Shown one piece after another: positions 50,525 to 58,613 of a DNA stretch of 64,000 nucleotides (positions are counted from its first letter, which is position 1; every line of letters begins with the position of its first letter). The DNA lies in NCBI GenBank assembly GCA_041652575.1, contig JBAZHC010000011.1:1-64000 (forward strand), given 5' to 3'. Source of the DNA: Phycisphaerae bacterium (GTDB lineage Bacteria > Planctomycetota > Phycisphaerae > Sedimentisphaerales > UBA12454). A program made the position numbers and the translations under genes. A model generated the notes under the pieces. It was not told the DNA's origin, did no database searches, and saw only the letters and a list, made by a program, of their open reading frames with translations.

Positions 50525-50974
50525 CTAAATTCCTTTCGACCGGCAATATTTATGAAATTCGGTAGTGATATTGGCACCTTTTTTCCCGTAATTTGTCGAA
50601 AATTCCGTAAAATTTAACAATTTGGAAATAACCACAGACCCCAGGGCGTGCTCAGCCTTACAGGCCGCCTGCTCGGCAATCTGCCGTTCAACACCGAGAA
50701 CATTGACAAAAAAAGACTCGATAATGTTGTGCCGGCGAACCACAGATTGAGCCTGCTGGGCGCCTTTTTCAGTAAGACTGATAAATCCGTAGGGCTGGTA
50801 ATCCACTAACTCCTTGTCATTCAACAACTTAAGAGCACCGGTAACAGAGGCTCTCGATACGCCGAGGTTTTGCGCAATATCTTTGCTTCTGGCAACTTTT
50901 GCCCCCTGACTGAGGTTATATATCGCTTCCAGATAATCTTCCAGTGATGCGCTTAATTGTTTCTTTTTGGCCAT
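50525..50974 (-). CDS. DtxR/MntR-family metal-dependent repressor
   Basis: A 149-residue regulator with an N-terminal winged helix (SASLEDYLEAIYNLSQ, then VARSKDIAQNLGVSRASVTG as recognition helix-turn-helix, about 27-46) and a dimerisation/metal domain with RRHNIIESFFVNVLGVER and EQAACKAEHALG carrying the His, Glu and Cys ligands. It lacks an SH3-like third domain (the separate FeoA is of that fold). It is the first gene of dtxR-feoA-feoB-hemP, and a palindromic operator lies in its own promoter, so iron-dependent autoregulation of the whole operon is likely. Confidence 0.9.
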   Translation of the reverse strand: MAKKKQLSASLEDYLEAIYNLSQGAKVARSKDIAQNLGVSRASVTGALKLLNDKELVDYQPYGFISLTEKGAQQAQSVVRRHNIIESFFVNVLGVERQIAEQAACKAEHALGSVVISKLLNFTEFSTNYGKKGANITTEFHKYCRSKGI

Positions 50975-50999
50975 AACATCACCTTTCTTAGCTACATCT

Positions 51000-51028
51000 A
51001 ATATAGTTAGTTATGCCTAACTTTGCAA
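51000..51028 (-). promoter_or_regulatory. Promoter and DtxR-type operator of the iron operon
   Basis: On the minus strand: -35 TTGCAA (51028-51023), a spacer of 17 nt, and -10 TATATT (51005-51000). The palindrome AGTTAG-6 nt-CTAACT (51005-51022) fills the spacer and touches the -10 box, ideal for repression by the DtxR-family protein encoded 26 bp downstream. The TTAGGC half-sites resemble DtxR/IdeR boxes. Confidence 0.75.
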
Positions 51029-51044
51029 ATAAAAAATTTATTTT

Positions 51045-51980
51045 TTATGTATTATTGTTTTTCCTGAAATCTGCAGGAGATCTATGCCATATCAGGCCGG
51101 TACAAATACCGCCTACTATAAAGGCCCAGCTTAACGTAATAGCCCGGTCGATTAATGCCGCCGTTAAGCCGGCATCGAGAGGAATACCCAACACAACGGC
51201 CCCTGCTCCGAGAACCGTCTCGCGAATACCGATAGCACCGGGAGTCAGATTGACAAACATTATAATATATCCGAGAGCTCCAAGAACAAGAAATCCCGCC
51301 GGATGCACTTTCACTCCCATGCTTTGGTAAATAACCGCAAGCCTGACCGCAGTAATTATAAAATTAAGCAGCAGGAAAACCCCGGCAGTAAACAGCGACC
51401 TTTTATTTTTTGTTATAGCGGAACGTCCAAGAAGAAATTCCCTGAATAAAACAGCCAATTTCGACGAACCGTTTGGAACAGGCAGCGGAACAAATATCAT
51501 AAAAACTGACGCCGTCAGACAAACAAGAAAAACACCCGCCAGAATCTGTTTTTGCACACTGTCAAGTCCATAAACAAGAATCATGGAGAACAAGCCTATC
51601 AGGCACGCCGCAACAGAAAGCAGCAGTGTCAAAAAAATCGAAAAAGTGCCGAAGTGCGAATATCTCAGCCCATAGTGTCTTTTCAGATAATTCGCCATAA
51701 AAAGCGTGCCGAACTTCATTGGAACATAATTAAGCAGAGCACGGGCGTTCTGCAGAATAACCATATCCACTAATAAGGTCTTTACGCCCATAGGGCTCAG
51801 AATTGCTATCACCACAACAGCGCTGTTAAACGTTCCCACGAAAGACGCAAAATAAATAATACTCAGTTCAAGAGCATTGAGTTTCAATAATGCCTTCACA
51901 CTCTGCCAGTGTCCGACAAGATACCAAACCAAAAAGGCTAAAATCGCGATTCCGAGAATATATTTAATCCACTTAAGCAT
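51045..51980 (-). CDS. Lysylphosphatidylglycerol synthase TM-region family protein (UPF0104)
   Basis: A 311-residue membrane protein with about eight helices, of the flippase-like LPG_synthase_TM family. ILQNARALLNYVPMKFGTLF and FVNLTPGAIGIRETVLGAGA carry the conserved P..G..R.E segments. Stand-alone members lack the lysyltransferase domain and probably flip lipids or help export glycolipids. I chose the ATG at 51980, preceded by AGGATAATCGAA; the frame extends to 52013. It is divergent from the methyltransferase and glycosyltransferase genes that follow on the plus strand. Confidence 0.8.
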   Translation of the reverse strand: MLKWIKYILGIAILAFLVWYLVGHWQSVKALLKLNALELSIIYFASFVGTFNSAVVVIAILSPMGVKTLLVDMVILQNARALLNYVPMKFGTLFMANYLKRHYGLRYSHFGTFSIFLTLLLSVAACLIGLFSMILVYGLDSVQKQILAGVFLVCLTASVFMIFVPLPVPNGSSKLAVLFREFLLGRSAITKNKRSLFTAGVFLLLNFIITAVRLAVIYQSMGVKVHPAGFLVLGALGYIIMFVNLTPGAIGIRETVLGAGAVVLGIPLDAGLTAALIDRAITLSWAFIVGGICTGLIWHRSPADFRKNNNT

Positions 51981-52134
51981 TTCGATTATCCTAAACTTGA
52001 CATTATATACCATCTAAGATACAATGCTAACAGATTTTTATATGTTAAGGCTAAAAATTCCTGGACGATAAAGTCGTTGCAATTTGTTCGGTCGAAAACC
52101 AAAAATAAGAATATATTTACAGGCAAACGAACTT

Positions 52135-52830
52135 ATGAACCATTCAGATTTTTACGATGTGTTTTTTAAAAAAATCAGGCACAAAATCAATTTTACTACC
52201 CGGATTTTAATTCATGAAATTCTGAATTGTGTTAAAAAAACAGATTCGCGAGGCAACCCTGATTTTAGAATTCTCGAATTAGGCTGCGGCAGAGGATTGC
52301 TGGCGGCGAAGCTTTTGCGATTTGGAAAAGTGAAAGCAGTTGACCTGGCAGAAAAAACAATAGAAGATAACAGAAAATTTTATCCGGAGATAGAATTTGA
52401 GGTTGCAGATTTATCCAAACCAATCCGTTTCGATACACAATTCGACATGGTTGTTTCTATGGAGGTAATAGAGCACCTTCCATATAACCTGCAGGAACAA
52501 CTCATCAAAAATGCATACGACTCTCTTAAAACAGGCGGCCATCTCATTCTGACTACGCCGAACAAAACAGCACAACAGGAACATAAGATAAAATTATTTC
52601 AGCCAATTGAAGATCATTTAACCGTCCAGGAGATAGAAAAATTAGTCGCAAAATATTTTGTCATTATCAATATCTTTACGGTAATATACCGTTTTAAGTC
52701 GAGATTTATTGATATTCTCTGGAAAAGATTATTTTATTTTATAAATATTTATTGGTTTCAAAATTTTATTAAGAAAAAAAATTGCGGTTTGCATACAGTA
52801 GTCTTCGCGAAAAAGGCTGAAATATCTTAA
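52135..52830 (+). CDS. Class I SAM-dependent methyltransferase
   Basis: A 231-residue methyltransferase with motif I ILELGCGRGLLAAKLL, acidic loop KAVDLAEKTIEDN, and FDMVVSMEVIEHLP (UbiG-like). The C-terminal basic, aromatic region may contact membranes. The frame extends to a TTG at 52084, but the ATG at 52135 seems more likely; neither has a strong ribosome-binding site. It begins an AT-rich plus-strand group with a second methyltransferase and a glycosyltransferase, probably for a surface glycan. Confidence 0.8.
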   Translation: MNHSDFYDVFFKKIRHKINFTTRILIHEILNCVKKTDSRGNPDFRILELGCGRGLLAAKLLRFGKVKAVDLAEKTIEDNRKFYPEIEFEVADLSKPIRFDTQFDMVVSMEVIEHLPYNLQEQLIKNAYDSLKTGGHLILTTPNKTAQQEHKIKLFQPIEDHLTVQEIEKLVAKYFVIINIFTVIYRFKSRFIDILWKRLFYFINIYWFQNFIKKKNCGLHTVVFAKKAEIS

Positions 52831-52880
52831 GTGCGGATTATACAGTTTTTTGCCTAAACTTTAAACAGAATTAAAACTTC

Positions 52881-53759
52881 ATGAGTGAAGATATCAGGAT
52901 GAATCATAAGTTCGCTGAAATACTTTTGTGCCCTTCCTGCGGAAAGTCCGGACTTACGAGGCTGCAAAATCAATATATCTGCGATTTATGCAAGGTCAAA
53001 TATTCCGATTATGAAGGCATTCCTGCCGTTTTAACTGAAGATTTCCGTAAAGATAAATATAATAAAATGATTGTCCTGACAGATAATCGTAAACACTGGA
53101 AACGACAGGCTGTCTGGGGGAACCAAATTGACGGTATAATTCCAGATGGGTCAGGATTTTTCCTCGATTTAGCCTGCGGGGGCGGCAGAAAAGACTGGAT
53201 AGAATCAAAAGGCTATAGTTATATAGGTCTGGATTATTATCTGGATTACGGAACCAATCTTCTGGCAAACAGTATGAATATTCCTTTTAAGGATAATACG
53301 ATTTCCGTATGTTCTTCTATTTCCGCTATGGAACATTTTCCCGACCCCTGGTCTGCATGCAATGAAATATTCCGTGTAATTAAACCGGGCGGTTTGTATA
53401 TAGGCTCAGTAGCATTCCTGCAGCCCTTTCATGAACGCTCCTATTATCACATGACACATCTGGGAGTAAAATATATGCTCAAAAAAAGCGGCTTTACAAT
53501 AGAACAAATAATACCTTTTAAAAAAAACGGGTTCAGTTTTCTCATAGAAAGGCTGTTAATAATAAAACAGCCTGTTTCTTTTTTGGCAGATTTAGTCTTC
53601 AATGCCATTATGTTTTTGAGAAAAATTGGAGCCCGGTTTATAAGCAGGTTTTATAGAAAAAATGAAGCCAAGTCTCACAGGATATCACAATTTATAGCTG
53701 AAGAGAAAATTCGTTTTACTTCGGGTTTTATCTACATTGCCAGAAAGCCGGAAAAATAA
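52881..53759 (+). CDS. SAM-dependent methyltransferase with Trm112-like zinc ribbon
   Basis: A 292-residue protein. The N-terminal ribbon has LLCPSCGKSGLTR and ICDLCKVKYSDYEGIPAVL (C17, C20, C34, C37), resembling Trm112/YcaR, fused to a methyltransferase with FFLDLACGGGRKDWI (motif I) and SVCSSISAMEHFPDPWSACN. The tail (YIARKP) is typical for glycan methyltransferases near glycosyltransferases. It lies 50 bp after the preceding methyltransferase and 26 bp before the glycosyltransferase. Confidence 0.8.
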   Translation: MSEDIRMNHKFAEILLCPSCGKSGLTRLQNQYICDLCKVKYSDYEGIPAVLTEDFRKDKYNKMIVLTDNRKHWKRQAVWGNQIDGIIPDGSGFFLDLACGGGRKDWIESKGYSYIGLDYYLDYGTNLLANSMNIPFKDNTISVCSSISAMEHFPDPWSACNEIFRVIKPGGLYIGSVAFLQPFHERSYYHMTHLGVKYMLKKSGFTIEQIIPFKKNGFSFLIERLLIIKQPVSFLADLVFNAIMFLRKIGARFISRFYRKNEAKSHRISQFIAEEKIRFTSGFIYIARKPEK

Positions 53760-53785
53760 ACATCGTTTTAGGATATGTCATTCGT

Positions 53786-54841
53786 ATGGATTTTGAAATT
53801 GTATGTTGTGTTGCTTTAGGTGACGCCCAGGTCTATCATCATCTTATGCCGATATCTCTCCATCCTGTGGTGACCAAAATATGGATTATTCGGCACAAAA
53901 ATGTCCAAACCGGTAACATCCCAAAAGCAGAGCTGCTGAAGGTATCGCGATTCAAACCTTTACGGTTTATTCAGATGTATCGCCTGAGCCGAAAATTAGC
54001 CCAAAGAAAAGAAGTTAAAGCATTCGTCTCATTCAATCCCATACCCTACGGCATTATTTCATATTTAGGGGCAAGAAAATTTAATAAGCCGGTTCATTTC
54101 GGTTTTATAGGTGCTGACTGGTACAGAATGTCAAAGGCAAAAGGATGGAATTTTTTGCAAAAGATACTTCGCAACGGCTCCTTTTTTACGGCTACCGGCG
54201 AAAGTATGAAAAACGAAATGACGGAATACGGCTACGAAAGAGAAAAAATCAGCGTTCTTCCTCACAGTATAGATATAAATAAGTTTAAAGTTTCAGAATT
54301 GAAAACAATAAAGTATGACTGTCTCTATGTGGGACAACTGATTCACAGAAAAAGAGTTGACATAATACTTAAAGCTTTTGCCGAAGTTTTGAAGCAGAAT
54401 CCCGGCAGAAGACTTTGTATCGTGGGAGGCGGACATCTTTCCGGGGAACTGAAATCGCTGACAAAAAAACTAAACATAGAGGGTAATGTCGATTTCGCAG
54501 GCCATACAAATGATGTTTCAATGTATTTTTCACAATCAAAAATTTTTGTTATGGCTTCCTATATGGAAGGATTTCCTTTTGCCATGGTTGAAGCTATGTG
54601 CAGCGGTTTGGTTCCGGTTACCACACCTGTCGGCACAATAACAGACATTGTAAAACACAACGAAATGGGTTTGATTTATAAGCAAAATGACATTGCCGGA
54701 TTGGGCAAATGCATCGATAAACTAATCAACGATTCCGCAATTTATACACGAATCCGGAATAACTTGATAATGACCAGGAATAATTTTTCTTACGAATCCG
54801 CGCTAACGGTTTGGGACAAATGGTTCCGTCAATTGAACTGA
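53786..54841 (+). CDS. Glycosyltransferase family 4-like (GT-B)
   Basis: A 351-residue GT-B glycosyltransferase. The C-terminal donor domain has LYVGQLIHRKRVDIILKAF, RRLCIVGGGHLSGEL, GHTNDVSMYFSQSKIFVMAS and the nucleotide-sugar signature YMEGFPFAMVEAMCSGLVPV (E-x7-E). It probably adds a sugar to a lipid-linked or surface glycan. It ends the AT-rich plus-strand group; the next gene is convergent. Confidence 0.88.
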   Translation: MDFEIVCCVALGDAQVYHHLMPISLHPVVTKIWIIRHKNVQTGNIPKAELLKVSRFKPLRFIQMYRLSRKLAQRKEVKAFVSFNPIPYGIISYLGARKFNKPVHFGFIGADWYRMSKAKGWNFLQKILRNGSFFTATGESMKNEMTEYGYEREKISVLPHSIDINKFKVSELKTIKYDCLYVGQLIHRKRVDIILKAFAEVLKQNPGRRLCIVGGGHLSGELKSLTKKLNIEGNVDFAGHTNDVSMYFSQSKIFVMASYMEGFPFAMVEAMCSGLVPVTTPVGTITDIVKHNEMGLIYKQNDIAGLGKCIDKLINDSAIYTRIRNNLIMTRNNFSYESALTVWDKWFRQLN

Positions 54842-54872
54842 TTTGACAAATCTATTTTCTATTATATAAATT

Positions 54873-56531
54873 TTATTTCACGGGCTTTTGCAAGTCAAAA
54901 AGAAGATAATTCGACATGCCTGCTTTCAGGAATCTGCCTCTGCCGTCCATCTCGCCGGAAACGCCGGGGATGTATTCATATTTATAAAGCTGCCCAAGCT
55001 GTTTGCTGAGATTGTTAAGGTATGCGTCTGTCTGCGGGTCGCCTAAGGATAACGGCATAAGATAAAACGGATATTTACCGGTCTTGGCAGCTTCAGTAAC
55101 TTCTTCGAGCCTCGTTGCCTGAATAATTTCACGGTCGAGATACCACGCTATTTCAGGACGATAGAATGCACCTTTCGATTCGTTCTGATTGACAATGAAC
55201 GGGTCGAAACTGAGCAGATATTTATCAGGCGGTATTCGTGAGTTAAGCATTTGAAACATTTTAATCTTTGCTTCCGGCTGCCACCGAATCGCATAATAAT
55301 AATTTGTGCCGGCGATACAGTAGCTTGTGCATATACTTAAAATCGCCAGGACTGCGACAAGAGCTATTTTGAAACTAATTTTTTTGAGGTAGTCCCAAAC
55401 CATACAAATACCCAGCGATGCCGCAATTGCAACACAGGGAGTTAAAGGCACCAGCCATGTCTGGTGCCGCCAAAGGCAGCCGCGAAGAATAAACAATGCA
55501 AAAAACGGAACCATAAAGAAAAGCCAGAATTGCGGGAACTGTCTGCTCCTTCTGCCGGTCAGGGGGTCGGGGTCTTTCGAAAAAACAAAGAATTGACCGA
55601 TTGTTATATAAAGGATCGCGATCATCACAACAGGCAATGTATAATTCGTGAGTGAAAATTCCCATAGTTTGCCAAACCATAAAGACCAGTCGAAGCTCTG
55701 CATTTGCTGCATTTCGCCTTTACCAGCACGCCATTTATAAAGCTCAAATATTTTTGAAATATCTCCGCCATATCCTGCCAGCATAATAGAGAAAGTAATA
55801 ATCATACTAATTGCCGGCGAAAACACCATAATCGCAAGCAGCACAAATGAAGGATATTCTTTTCTTTTAATACATCTGAAAACATAATGCACTCCGATTG
55901 CCATGGCATAGAAAAAGCCCACCCAATTAACCTGCAGACATAGAAAGATACCGGCCGCCAGACCGATTTTGTGATACTTCTTTGGCTCGGGCGCATTTGC
56001 AAATGCCTTTATAATAACAAGGTAGCAATATATCGCCGAAAAGCCGAATAATGTCGTCCAGCTTCCGGTATAAAAATAACCGGTCAGGGGAAAGACGGCA
56101 TAAAGAAGACCTGCAAGAAGTGCAGTCACTGGTTCCATAAGTTTCTTCAGCATTAACATAAACAATGCCATCGTTACGATTGACACTGAAATTGCAAGCA
56201 GCCGTAATGTAAATTCACTGACGCCGACTATTGAACAGAAAAGCCAGGCAAGCAAAATGCTAAGCTGCGGATGGTCGAGATACTTTTTCGGATTTGCTTT
56301 AGGCGGGTCGCCAACTGCCCATGTAGTTAAACCTTTTGTATAAGATAAACCATACTTGATGTGAACCCGTGTGGCCCACGCGCCGGTTGCCTGTGCCCAG
56401 CTATGCAACCCGTCTAAAGGCCTGTTAATTTCCCTGCTTTCCAGACATGCCATAAATATAATAATCCCAATCACGCACACCCAGTAATTAACACCGGATA
56501 TCTGTTCTTTACTTTGAATTTTAGTGGTCAT
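54873..56531 (-). CDS. Glycosyltransferase family 39-like membrane protein
   Basis: A 552-residue membrane protein with about 11-12 helices and the ArnT/PMT layout: first helix then REINRPLDGLHSWAQATGAW, where the acidic residue of the first periplasmic loop is typically catalytic, and LDHPQLSILLAWLFCSIVG. LRGCLWRHQTWLVPLTPCVA is a late core motif. These enzymes move sugars from polyprenyl phosphate carriers to lipid or protein. I chose the ATG at 56531 with AGGGAC upstream; the frame extends to 56558. It shares the strand with the DUF354 and GT2 genes. Confidence 0.8.
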   Translation of the reverse strand: MTTKIQSKEQISGVNYWVCVIGIIIFMACLESREINRPLDGLHSWAQATGAWATRVHIKYGLSYTKGLTTWAVGDPPKANPKKYLDHPQLSILLAWLFCSIVGVSEFTLRLLAISVSIVTMALFMLMLKKLMEPVTALLAGLLYAVFPLTGYFYTGSWTTLFGFSAIYCYLVIIKAFANAPEPKKYHKIGLAAGIFLCLQVNWVGFFYAMAIGVHYVFRCIKRKEYPSFVLLAIMVFSPAISMIITFSIMLAGYGGDISKIFELYKWRAGKGEMQQMQSFDWSLWFGKLWEFSLTNYTLPVVMIAILYITIGQFFVFSKDPDPLTGRRSRQFPQFWLFFMVPFFALFILRGCLWRHQTWLVPLTPCVAIAASLGICMVWDYLKKISFKIALVAVLAILSICTSYCIAGTNYYYAIRWQPEAKIKMFQMLNSRIPPDKYLLSFDPFIVNQNESKGAFYRPEIAWYLDREIIQATRLEEVTEAAKTGKYPFYLMPLSLGDPQTDAYLNNLSKQLGQLYKYEYIPGVSGEMDGRGRFLKAGMSNYLLFDLQKPVK

Positions 56532-56582
56532 AATTTTGTCCCTATTCTTTATTTGCATAAAAATTCAACCTCAAAATTAACC

Positions 56583-57641
56583 TTATGGTTTCTGCCGTTG
56601 TTTATCGTTATATAACTTTTCAAAAAAATCTATCATCCATCCTGTCAGGTCAACTTTTTGCCCCAGGAATTTATCGCGTTTTAGCCGAACCTGCTCTTTA
56701 ATCTTATCATTGGCCAGCCAGTTGTCCAGGCACTCGAGAAGTTTGTCAAAATCTTTGGGCAAAAATCCGCAGGTCAGCCCTTTATTCTGCAGGTCTTCGA
56801 TAACTGAAAGTCTGCCTACAAATGTATTGCATCTTATCGAAGGCGTACCCAGAACCGCGGATTCCCTAATCATCGTCTGGCTGTCCCCGACTACTATTTG
56901 CGCAAAAGCCATCACGTCAAAAATTTTATCGACATCGACTTTCAAAAGATAAGGCTCAAATTCCTTTTCCAAAACCTTTTCGGCGCTTATGAAAACTTTG
57001 CCGTGTTTTAAAAGTTTATTCACAATCAGATGAGCCTGCTCGGACGACAGCCCTTTTTCGCCGATATCATGATGAGCCGTGAGCGAAACAAGCCGGACAA
57101 GAAAATATTTTTCATTCTCACCGACGCCAAGCTCCTTTAAAATATTGCGATTCGGCTGGAACCTGTCAGGATGAAGATACGCCAGTTCGTGCAGGCTTGG
57201 ATGTTTAATGTGTTTCTTTCCGTAATCATCATTTAAACTCTCAGGAGTCACGATATAGTGCGCAAATGGATAAGCCAGTTTTGTAAAAAGCGGAACCACC
57301 TTTGAGTCATCTGCGTTAAATATTATTGATTTCGCCCCGACAAGCCCTGCGGCGTAAGGCGCCACCAAAGATGTGCCGACAATAAAATCCGTCGGTTTTT
57401 GCCTGGCGATTTTATACACCGTCCGAAAGGTCCTGATATTTTGTATGCCCGAAGCCAAAAGTCCGGTTTTGCTGCGGGGTATAGCGATGTATTTTAAGCC
57501 TGCTTTGTCGAGAAGAGAGGTCAGGCAGTCCTTCTGGCGGGCGACTATATGTACTTCATGACCGGCTTTTTCCAGCTCGATTATTGCATTTTTAAAAAGA
57601 TGAAAATGCGCAGGATGTCCAAGGTCGAAAATAAATCTCAT
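56583..57641 (-). CDS. DUF354 family glycosyltransferase-like protein
   Basis: A 352-residue protein of the DUF354 family (GT-B-like, related to UDP-GlcNAc 2-epimerase folds). It starts RFIFDLGHPAHFHLFKN (residues 2-18) and has GTSLVAPYAAGLVGAKSIIF, VTPESLNDDYGKKH, a LVGDSQTM-like region AQIVVGDSQTMIRESAVLGT and VGRLSVIEDLQNKGLTCGF. Function is not established; a role in cell-surface glycan synthesis is probable. The ATG at 57641 has AAGGATT upstream and overlaps the stop of the GT2 gene by 4 bp. Confidence 0.85.
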   Translation of the reverse strand: MRFIFDLGHPAHFHLFKNAIIELEKAGHEVHIVARQKDCLTSLLDKAGLKYIAIPRSKTGLLASGIQNIRTFRTVYKIARQKPTDFIVGTSLVAPYAAGLVGAKSIIFNADDSKVVPLFTKLAYPFAHYIVTPESLNDDYGKKHIKHPSLHELAYLHPDRFQPNRNILKELGVGENEKYFLVRLVSLTAHHDIGEKGLSSEQAHLIVNKLLKHGKVFISAEKVLEKEFEPYLLKVDVDKIFDVMAFAQIVVGDSQTMIRESAVLGTPSIRCNTFVGRLSVIEDLQNKGLTCGFLPKDFDKLLECLDNWLANDKIKEQVRLKRDKFLGQKVDLTGWMIDFFEKLYNDKQRQKP

Positions 57642-58588
57642 TTCAAATCCTTGTTGGATTCCATATCGAACCACATCGCGAAAAGCGTAAACTGTATTGC
57701 CGTGATAAAGCAGAACATCGCCGCCAGCGCATTTATCGGCGGAATATGTCCATCGGTAAACCATTTATAAAACACCCTGACAAACAGCGCCACCGTCGCA
57801 ATATCGAATAACAAACCGAAAGCATAAAAGAAAATCAGCGGATGAAAATCTCTGATAATATATTTTTCCTTCATCCTGTATAAAAAGCATTTCAGCAGGA
57901 GCCATGAAAGTTTCGGCACGACCGCGTGAATTTTTATTCCGCTGTCTTCGCCGATGTTATAAATCGGTTTTATCGGCACATCGCGAACCTTCATATTGTA
58001 AATGTTAAGTTTTACAAGCACATCGTTCGGCATACCATAACGCTTATATATTTTGTCGATGTCTATAAGTTCCAGCGCCTTAAGATTCATCACGGTATAA
58101 CCGGTCTGTGAATCCGCGATATGCCAGTATCCGCTTGCGATTTTAGTAAATAGCGAAAGAAACGAATTACCAAGATACCTGACTTTGGGAATTATGTTCC
58201 ATGCGTTTCCGGTAAACAGACGATTGCCTTTGGAATAGTCGATTTCACCGTTCACAACAGGGTCAAGCAGTGCAGGCAAATCCTTAGGATCCATCTGCGC
58301 ATCGCCGGCCATTACAGCCGTCGCGAATATTTTATTTTCTTTCGCCCACTTATAGCCTGTGGCAATCGCCGCGCCTACTCCCTGATTTTTCTCGTGGACT
58401 ATAAGGACGATTCTGCCGCCCTGCTTTTCGGCATACTGCCTGACAACCTCGGCGGTTCTGTCGCTGCTCCTGTCGTCCACAATGACAATCTTATCGACAA
58501 AATCAGGCATTGTCTCTATTACCCTGCATATAAGCACTTCTTCGTTATACGCGGGCACTACCACACAAACGCTTTTATTCTTATACAT
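57638..58588 (-). CDS. Glycosyltransferase family 2 (polyprenyl-phosphate sugar transferase type)
   Basis: A 316-residue GT-A enzyme: VCVVVPAYNEEVLICRVIE (about 7-25), IVIVDDRSSDRTAE, GVGAAIATGYKWA, and AVMAGDAQMDPKDLP with the DxD-equivalent. Two C-terminal helices (about 248-270 and 285-306) anchor it in the membrane. This DPM1-like layout suggests synthesis of a polyprenyl-phosphate sugar, which would feed the GT39-like enzyme downstream. It overlaps the DUF354 gene by 4 bp. Confidence 0.88.
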   Translation of the reverse strand: MYKNKSVCVVVPAYNEEVLICRVIETMPDFVDKIVIVDDRSSDRTAEVVRQYAEKQGGRIVLIVHEKNQGVGAAIATGYKWAKENKIFATAVMAGDAQMDPKDLPALLDPVVNGEIDYSKGNRLFTGNAWNIIPKVRYLGNSFLSLFTKIASGYWHIADSQTGYTVMNLKALELIDIDKIYKRYGMPNDVLVKLNIYNMKVRDVPIKPIYNIGEDSGIKIHAVVPKLSWLLLKCFLYRMKEKYIIRDFHPLIFFYAFGLLFDIATVALFVRVFYKWFTDGHIPPINALAAMFCFITAIQFTLFAMWFDMESNKDLK

Positions 58589-58613
58589 ATCGTATCCTTT
58601 TATAAAGGAGAAT

